64,000 bases of DNA from Buxus sempervirens (Eukaryota > Streptophyta > Magnoliopsida > Buxales > Buxaceae): positions 37,717,520 to 37,781,519 of the forward strand of contig OX387192.1 in NCBI GenBank assembly GCA_947561395.2. The letters are read 5' to 3'. Of the stretch, positions 56,801 to 64,000 are shown one piece after another. The notes beneath the pieces are model-generated. The model saw only the letters and a list, made by a program, of their open reading frames with translations. It was not told where the DNA came from and searched no databases. The position numbers and the translations under genes are program-made. Positions within the stretch are counted from its first letter, which is position 1. Every line of letters begins with the position of its first letter.

Positions 56801-59800
56801 AGCCCCAGGCAAAACTTTACCAGCACTTCAAAAGTCAACATCTCATACTTAATCGTGTTTACTTTTATTCATTTCTGTTGCATGTTGCTCCTTCAGCATT
56901 CTATTATATCTTTTATTTTGGGAATGTTTTATTTTTAATGCTGAGTCATGTTACTTGTTTCTCATGATTGTCAGGCAAAGATTCCAGACATTGAGAAGTG
57001 CTTAGATATAGTTGTCACGTTGCAAGCTAAGAAGGTTACTGGTGAGGTTCGTTGTTTATAAATTTTTTGCAATTTTTTTCAAGATAATTCTGGGAATATA
57101 TACGCCAGCAAATACATTTAATGTTTTTTTTTCTCCAAATCAACATTGGATTGGGGATTGACTGTTGACAAGTAGAATACATTAATTTTGAATTTGCCTC
57201 TCCATAAATAAATCATTTGAGGTGAATAGTCTCCGTTATGAGTATAGTGTTGGAAAATTCATGACTTCTTACTCCAGTGCTTGGATTTTTTTTTGAACTA
57301 GTAGAAGGAAATGGTTAACACACTGGACAAAAAATATCAAAAGGAAAATGGAAGAAAGTCTATTTGTAAACATACAAAGTTATAACTAAATCCTTAATCT
57401 GGATAAGTGCCACCTGGTTCTTATTAAGAAAATTGAACCATCAGTCCATATAATCCACCTGGGTTCTTGATCTTTCTAATTGAAAGCTTGATCGACTACC
57501 TGTTAGAACCACAAGAATGACATATTTACTTGATTATAACTTGTTCCAATGTGTATTAGGGTATGAGGAATTCCATAAGCATTGGCTGCAGATACATCTC
57601 TATGCTACACGCTTTATTACTTTATAAAGGAAAATCTTTGAAAATATTGGCAGTTAAAAATTTCCATACAGAAAATCTTGATTTAGTGTTGAATGGCACT
57701 ATTTTTCTGGGATATAATATCTTAGTGAATTAAAATACTTAAATACTAAGTTTTCCCATCCACAAGTAATTAGGAGATGAAATTAGGTTTCCTCTGAAAA
57801 TCACCATATTTACTTTTTAGGTCAACTTTAATGAATCAAATGGCATGATTTGCAAACCATCTCAAAAAAAACTTCCTGCAGGAGTTATGACGTGGAGAAT
57901 TGCTTAAATTTAACCTTTTTTATTTTCCCCTAGAAGCCAATGTGTCAATCTTTAGTACTTAAGATTTTTATTGTGTAAGTATTTGATATCTGAGATTAGG
58001 AAACTTATTCTTTTCTCTTATCTCTTCCATAAAGTGTTGACCTTTTTAGTCCAAGACAACAAGACACTTTTGGCAGATCTCTTTATTAAACAATTATTAT
58101 ACATATAAGCTAAATTGTCCATGATTACATATTCTACTTCTGGCTGTGTTAGGACACACTTAAGTTGACACTGCCTGCTCCAGTCCTTATTTTTTCCTAT
58201 ATTAATAAATCTTGAGGAGATTACAGATATTCACAATATTCACAAGTAGTGAGTTGTACAAATTTTATTGCCTTACCAGAAAACACAGGAAGTAGGCCAG
58301 GCAAACGTTTTGAGCCGAGGTTTGCTCAGGTCCAAGGGTCCCATGGAACGATTGGTGAAAGTCTATGCGAATATGTTTAATAAATTTGTGCCTACACTGA
58401 GGGAATCATGGGAAAAAGGGGGTGGATTTGGGTAATTCCTAATCCTTGCACCTTTAGAGGCGCTTGATCAAACACATACCAGTTCATGTCCTGTACTGTT
58501 ATCTGCTCATTGTATAACTTAGGTTGGAGTCCTTATATTGCTGTCAGGTTTCTACTACAACCTTTTCCTAGTTTGTTTTGTAATGAGAAAGCAAGAATCA
58601 GAGCTCTAGTTTTGTTAGCCATGCAACTATTGTCTTAAAGCCTAATGCCTTTCCTTCTCTTCTTGGTCAAATATGTTCATCTGTACTGTTTTTTGAATTT
58701 TTAAATGCCTCATGATTATGGATTTGCAATTCTAGTGATCATTGAATTAGGTGCATCAATCGATTTCCAAATCTTTTTTATGTTTTTGTTTGCAAGACGT
58801 GCCGATGTTGCATGTAACTGCCTTTTTCTGAAACCATATGTCTCAGCCATCCAAGGGCATGGGATAACTTAGATTTTTTGTGGGTTCCTAGGTTCACCTA
58901 GAGCTCATGGCTAGCTCAGGTGTAGCCCAATTGCAAGGAGCTCAACTCTTAGGCTCTCTTTGTTTTACTGGAATATGGGGAGGAACAGCTATTTCCTAGA
59001 ATTCTAAAATTTTCCTCATGTTTGTTTTAATGGAAAAGTTAAAATGGGAAAAAAAATATTTTCCTAATTTCTGAAAAATAGAGGAAAATTACTGCTACTA
59101 ATTTTTGGCAGAAGTTATTTTCCAAAGAAAGAGGAAAAATTAGCACCGAAGTGGAAACAAGACCAGATATAATTTGATCTTTATGAGCAAATACAAAGTC
59201 TTTGTCGATCGAGTCAATCATTAGTTCCCAACCATAGGGTTAGTCATTAGTGGAATCCGATATATAAATCAGTTAATAAAAGAATATAACAAGTTTTTAT
59301 TTTGTTGCTTACACTGTATAGGAATTCATTAACCCAAAATTAAGAATAAAGTCCTTCATTACCTAGCACAGTTACCGGCACCGCTACTGTCATCACACTA
59401 CCACTTCGGCCTCGATCACCACCACCACCACCATTACTGCTACCACTATAACACCACTGCCACGGCTTCCACCACCACCACAAACATTCTACTAACAGCA
59501 CCACAAGACAACCACTACCATGACCACCACCTCCACCAACCTTGGTTGTGGAGGTTAACAAAGGCAGAAAATCAGAATATTTCTTTTAGTACATGTTCTT
59601 TTTAGGTTAAAAAGGAAAAATAAAGGAAAGAAAACTCCAGAAAATTTTCCATCTTATGTTAAAATGGTTGAAAAAAAAAGGGATAAGGTAAATCTTTTCT
59701 AGAACTTTATCACCTGAAAAATATATTCCATTGAAAACTATTTTCCTCTAAACAAATAGAGCCTTAAGGGAAAAAGGAGGATGAAAAAGATAAAAGAAAA

Positions 59801-60910
59801 CATCTGCTCATATATTTTCAAATAATAATTTATGTTCTGTGAAGTTTTTGAGTGTGCCTCCCACACTATCATGAACCATGAAAATTGATCTACTCTTATA
59901 ATACGAGTTCTCCCCTGATATCTTGGGCTGTTCCCAATAGTGGTCGTGTTTCAAGTGATATTCAGGAATTCAAACCATTTTAATATAGCAGTAATGTAGA
60001 GTGCAAGTTTTATGGCACATAATGGTGTAGAATATAGGTGAGAAATTTGTGGAAATTAATTTTGGATCTTTCTTTGATATGTGGTGCTCCATGCTGTTGA
60101 CTTTTTTTGGTTATCATTGTTATTCTATTTTAAGCCATTATTATTTTTTCCCTTGGTTTGCTTCTGGCAAGTACTTAGTTTGCTTTGACTCTACTCTTGG
60201 AAACAGGCATTAATTGCTGATTTTGAAGTCTCTGAAGGCATATATTCACGGGCTCGTATTGAGGACAATGAGTCAGTGTGTCTGTGGTTGGGAGCAAATG
60301 TCATGCTGGAGTATTCATGTGAAGAGGTTCACCCCCACCATCACTTTGAATTTTGTTAGGGTTCTTTCTGACACACCAAGGACACTGGCATAAGTTCTTA
60401 ACTTTGTGCAGGCTAACGCTCTACTACAAAAAAATCTGGAAAATGCTAAAGCCAGTTTGGATGTACTGGTTGCTGATCTAGAATTCCTCAGAGACCAAGT
60501 GACAGTAACCCAGGTATGGTTAATTTGACCCATTTTTATGTCGTTTCCTCTTCACATATTTCTTGCTGAGAGCTATTAGAAAATGCTGATAAAAAAAATC
60601 AACGATTTGTGTGACAATGAAGTTTCTAAGTACACATACAAATGGGCTTGCATAGGTGTGAGTGTGATCTACATAACACATCTATAGGTTCTCCTGTCAT
60701 GTACAGGTCTAGATTAGCTATGATATACCTCCGTTGGGTTGATAGCCACGGCTCAAGGGAAAACTAAACATGGTGTTTATTTGTGTGCTTGCCGTATCTT
60801 CTTACTAACAAACTGCCATTGAGCAGGTAACAATTGCCCGGGTGTATAATTGGGACGTTCATCAGCGCAGGAGTAGGCAAGCTGCTGCCAATGTGCCCAA
60901 AGATTCATGA
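53887..60910 (+). CDS. PFD3: Prefoldin subunit 3
   Basis: Six exons, 53887-54026, 56005-56062, 56975-57046, 60207-60326, 60412-60513 and 60827-60910, join at GT-AG sites to 191 residues, close to the usual plant length. Prefoldin is the cytosolic hexamer that passes nascent actin and tubulin to the CCT chaperonin; subunit 3 is one of its two alpha-type subunits. Visible: [56 protein letters not shown] (first coiled-coil helix), [20 protein letters not shown] and LEYSCEEA (central hairpins), [20 protein letters not shown] then [20 protein letters not shown] (second coiled coil). Introns 1-3 are long (about 2.0, 0.9 and 3.2 kb) and carry transposons, including a SINE and a Harbinger-like MITE. 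The region before the ATG has a pyrimidine-rich CTCCCTCCCTCTTTCTCTCT leader. Confidence 0.94.
56216..56440 (-). mobile_element. tRNA-derived SINE in PFD3 intron 2 (minus strand)
   Basis: In minus sense it opens GGGCAACCCGCTTGGTAAGG (A-box-like) and then CTGGGTTCAAAACC, a good B box at the right distance. A body follows that ends in a short poly-A (T run at 56218-56226 on plus). It lies opposite to the gene. It is a different family from the SINE at 26211, with another body but the same tRNA-like head plan. Confidence 0.6.
58952..59763 (+). mobile_element. Harbinger-like MITE (812 bp) with ACC-rich core, in PFD3 intron 3
   Basis: Ends GGCTCTCTTTGTTTTACTGG (left) and, in minus sense, GGCTCTATTTGTTTAGAGGA (right), each flanked by TTA (58949-58951 and 59764-59766). 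That is the 3-base target-site duplication of PIF/Harbinger (Tourist-like) elements. The subterminal DNA is made of GGAAAA/TTTTCC words. The core (about 59365-59545) is an imperfect ACC/CCA trinucleotide repeat, unusual for such elements. No transposase is present. Confidence 0.75.
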
Positions 60911-62298
60911 ACCTTCTACAAATGTTTAGATTTAGGGGAAATGCAACTTTCATTTCAAATCAAGGGGCGTGTTCAATGCTCACCCAGGATCTTTGTTACC
61001 CATTGCCTTTTATCAAAAGGGGTCTCTTTCTTGTTTTTCTGGCCCCAAGTTCTAGTTAGTTGATTGAAATAGATCTGTCGTATAAATACCAAGAAAGTGT
61101 CTTTAACCATGAAACGGTTATGATGAATCGGTTTGAAACATAACTAGAAATGTATACCAATCACAATCCAAGCCTTTAGTTTTGAGGCTAGTGGGGGTGT
61201 GATTTTGTTGTGTTTCATTGAGCAGTGAACTGTTCCAAGTTTATTTCCATGATTTGTAACTCCCGACGTCACGTAACTTGAATTTTGACCTAACAGAGGA
61301 AATTTGTTTTTGAGATTTGAAATCTTGTTATGGTAGCACAGACGATGGGACCAGTAGAAGATTCATTTTTTGGAAGGAAATTTCAACAATTGAAAGGATA
61401 GGTATCCCTGTCAAAATCTGTTAAAAGTCCGGCCCCATCATTTCTTAGAAGAATTGAAGATCTTGAGTATCAACCGTTGAACATAACCAGATGTACGGGA
61501 AAGAAAATAAGGATGAGGTTGTCATGTGCGAAACTATAAGGTCATAGGCTCATCATAGTCTTGATCAAGGATTCATTCCCACCTTTAACGGAATAAAGTT
61601 ATAACGTTAGGAAATCTACCTCCAGATTAGACAATCAGTCGTACAAATTGCCGCACAATATGTCTCATGCGAGTCCAAGAATGTCCTGCTCTTCTTTAGA
61701 GGTAAGTGATGGGTGTGTATACGCTTTCCCCAACTATCTTTAAAGTCCCGGCTATTTGCTGGGAAAGCGGTGTCTGAAATTGATGTGCCAAACAAGGGAA
61801 AAAATATGGATGTGGAAAAATAACTTAAGAGATGGCTTCATGACTTTCGAAATTAGTTATGTCAGACAATAACTTAACGTAAATAAGCCTTAGATTTTGT
61901 AGCATGTATTGGCTTAAATTATTAGGAAAACGAAGGTGATATTCTTAAGGCTGTACGTCGGCAATTTCTTAACATATTAAGCTTCAACAATACATGAACG
62001 TAAAGTTTTGTCACATATGATATATATTCAATTTTGTAGTTTTATATCAAGAGAGATGTTAATTTAGATAAACCCTATTATATATAGTAAAAATTTCTAT
62101 TTAATTATGAAACTTGATGCAATAATTGGGTTAAATTTTCCAAACAAGCTTCCATGTATAAGTTGTGCAGTAGGATAATAACGGAAAAATATGGTGTTAT
62201 TAAAACATACAAGCATTTGATTACAACTTCTAGAGGGCAAAGCCCATTTGTCATTGTCTCAGACAAGCTAGGTAGGCAAGTGAAGGAGGCCATATCAG
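60911..62298 (+). other. PFD3 3' flank, no gene
   Basis: Likely 3' UTR for the first 200-300 bases, then intergenic DNA without recognisable coding sequence. Confidence 0.4.
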
Positions 62299-62425
62299 TT
62301 AGAGCCTACGCTGAAATATCTGCTGGTCCAATGGTGGGCAAGGTAGACACGTCAGCATCATTCACACCTGTGTACATTCCTCTCACCGTTGGACCAGCAA
62401 ATGTTCCAGCAAGGGGCTCCGGCCA
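62299..62425 (+). mobile_element. MITE, TGGTCCAAC family, copy 3
   Basis: The arms AGAGCC..ATCTGCTGGTCCAATGG (left) and CCGTTGGACCAGCAAATGTT then CCAGCAAGGGGCTCCGGCC (right) are inverted copies of each other and match the copy at 34880-35032 in its TGCTGGTCCAAC block and GGCTCC outer end. The central loop has diverged. Confidence 0.6.
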
Positions 62426-64000
62426 ATTTCAAATTGTAAGTGAAGTGGGGTTCGGCACAATTAGCCACGTGGAATGGAATGGGTCAAATGAATCTACTTT
62501 GCTTTATAATTGACCCATTTTTCTTGTGGTGACATGATTGAGGATGAAAACATTAAACTAGGAGGAGAATTTTGGCTTGCAGTCGAATGCGATATTTTCG
62601 TTTACCAAACGAAGGACTAAAAAAAAATGGGTAAGTTATTTTCAGAGACATCTATGTCAGTTAGCCAATTGAAGTCAAATGCTTACATAAATAAAAAGTT
62701 AAAGGACGGAAAATCTGAAGTCAAGGCAACCTAATTTTACCAAAAAAAAAAGGCAACCTAATTTTAGCTGTTTTCACACTGGAAACTGTTTCTCTCTTCG
62801 TTTCGTTTTGTAAAATATCTCTTGCTTCTTACGTTCGCTCAATCCTTCCCCCCACATATCACAAGCTTCCAGTTTTACACCGACGGTTTGAGTAATCTGG
62901 GTCGCCATAAATGATTGGACCTTTGCTCTACTACCGGTTTATTATTTCGCACAAGACTAATTAAAACAAAAGCAATCCCTGTCGCAGATTTTGTTCTTGT
63001 TGGCCTAAGCAAAACAAAAACGCAAGGCTTGAACGCAACCCGAGCCTGATTCTGTTCTTTTCTGCAACTACTTCACGTCTTGTCCATTTGCATTGACCAT
63101 TGATCCTTGCCATTTTTTTACTCCAACCAATTCACAGATGTTGTCTTTTGACTTCTCATCTTTGCTTTCAGTTTCCAATGTCTCTCTCCCCTTTAAACCT
63201 GAAAAACCAGCCCCAAGAAAAGCCTTTTACTAATGAGAATCGGGATTCCCTAACTGCTCTACACCAAGTCGTCGTCAATATGTTTATATTTACTTGATCA
63301 ACATGGAAGAAAATGACTTTTCTTTTTAAATAATATATTGATCTGCCAACTCTTTTAGAATATCCCCAGTTTTTCAAAATCTTGTGTTAAACACCCAGCG
63401 AACTTTTGGTTCTAAGGGATTCCTAAGCACCAAACCAAGATTTTGTCATAAGTTTTCAGTCAACTTTACCCAACATTACCCAACAAGAAAAGAAAAAAAA
63501 AGCAGGTCAATATGTGAAAGGAAGAGGGGAGTATATAGGAGAGATTAATTTTAAGGCCGGTTTGGTGGTAGTCAATTAGATATAATATATTTATGTGATT
63601 AGATTAGCCGAGGAACCCATGTGTGTCACCTGAATGGTATGCTACGACGCATGGCTGATTCATATTGGATACGATTTTAGCAAAAGCGTATCGGATTCAT
63701 GCACACATTTTTCACTTTGGTTACAGCAGATTGCATAACCAATGCTCCAACTAATTAATATTCAGTCCATTTAATTTGGCCTATATATGGACACATAATA
63801 TTAAGCGGTAACAAGGAAACAAGCATGTAAACTATAACATGTTTTTCAGTTATCATGAACTCGTTCATTATATTTAGCAAGGCATTTTGAACATGAAGTT
63901 TCTGATACACTACGTGGTAGGATCAAACTCCAACAATAGAAACCAATGCAGCATAAAAATGCCCCAAACATTATCCATTTAGATGTTTCTCACCGAAGCC
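62426..64000 (+). other. Intergenic to window end, nothing recognised
   Basis: AT-rich. A C/T-rich, promoter-like patch occurs at 62790-63250 but no start of a gene can be supported. A diverged direct repeat (AAGGCAACCTAATTTTA) occurs twice near 62724-62767. Confidence 0.35.

Overview
This is nuclear DNA of a flowering plant, most likely a woody eudicot. The evidence is AT-rich intergenic DNA, spliced genes with GT-AG introns up to about 3 kb, plant-type gene families (clade D PP2C, bHLH147/148-like, stachyose synthase, invertase/pectin methylesterase inhibitors) and many plant transposon remnants (Copia, LINE, SINE, MITE, Harbinger-like, Helitron-like, Ogre/Tat-like). I cannot place the species. 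There is no bacterial, organellar or CRISPR content. Gene models were assembled by hand, joining exons at GT-AG sites that keep the frame and match the family.

Layout. 0-5 kb: a Copia gag fragment with its leader/LTR (- strand), then two PMEI-domain inhibitor genes on +, the first frameshifted and the second intact, then a long CT microsatellite. 5.6-8.6 kb: peroxisomal enoyl-CoA hydratase/isomerase (ECHIA-like, +). 9.6-12.5 kb: a broken stachyose synthase gene (+). 13.1-17.6 kb: clade D protein phosphatase 2C (+). 18.3-19.1 kb: LINE fragment (-). 19.6-20.9 kb: FHA-domain, AT-hook protein (-). 21.7-23.6 kb: a LINE nested in an older MITE, with a visible target-site duplication. 24.2-24.7 kb: CP1-like EF-hand protein (+). 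27.4-33.5 kb: GINS subunit SLD5 (-, six exons), with a 73-bp minisatellite and a LINE fragment in its introns. 36.2-37.1 kb: unrecognised tail-anchored protein (+, three exons). 40.8-41.5 kb: atypical bHLH (+). 44.9-46.3 kb: TRAPPC4/Trs23 (-, three exons). 47.4-53.4 kb: a block of Helitron-like ends, a Harbinger-like element and an Ogre/Tat-like LTR. 53.9-60.9 kb: prefoldin subunit 3 (+, six exons). 61-64 kb: no gene seen.

The genes are ordinary single-copy housekeeping or signalling genes without an operon-like relationship. SLD5 and the tail-anchored gene face away from each other about 2.7 kb apart, and each has an E2F-consensus site upstream, which may mean shared S-phase expression. I did not find a convincing undescribed biological system. 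The most useful observations are the multiply broken stachyose synthase, the nested LINE/MITE, the minisatellite in SLD5, the E2F pair, the tail-anchored protein, and several small transposon families with well-defined ends.
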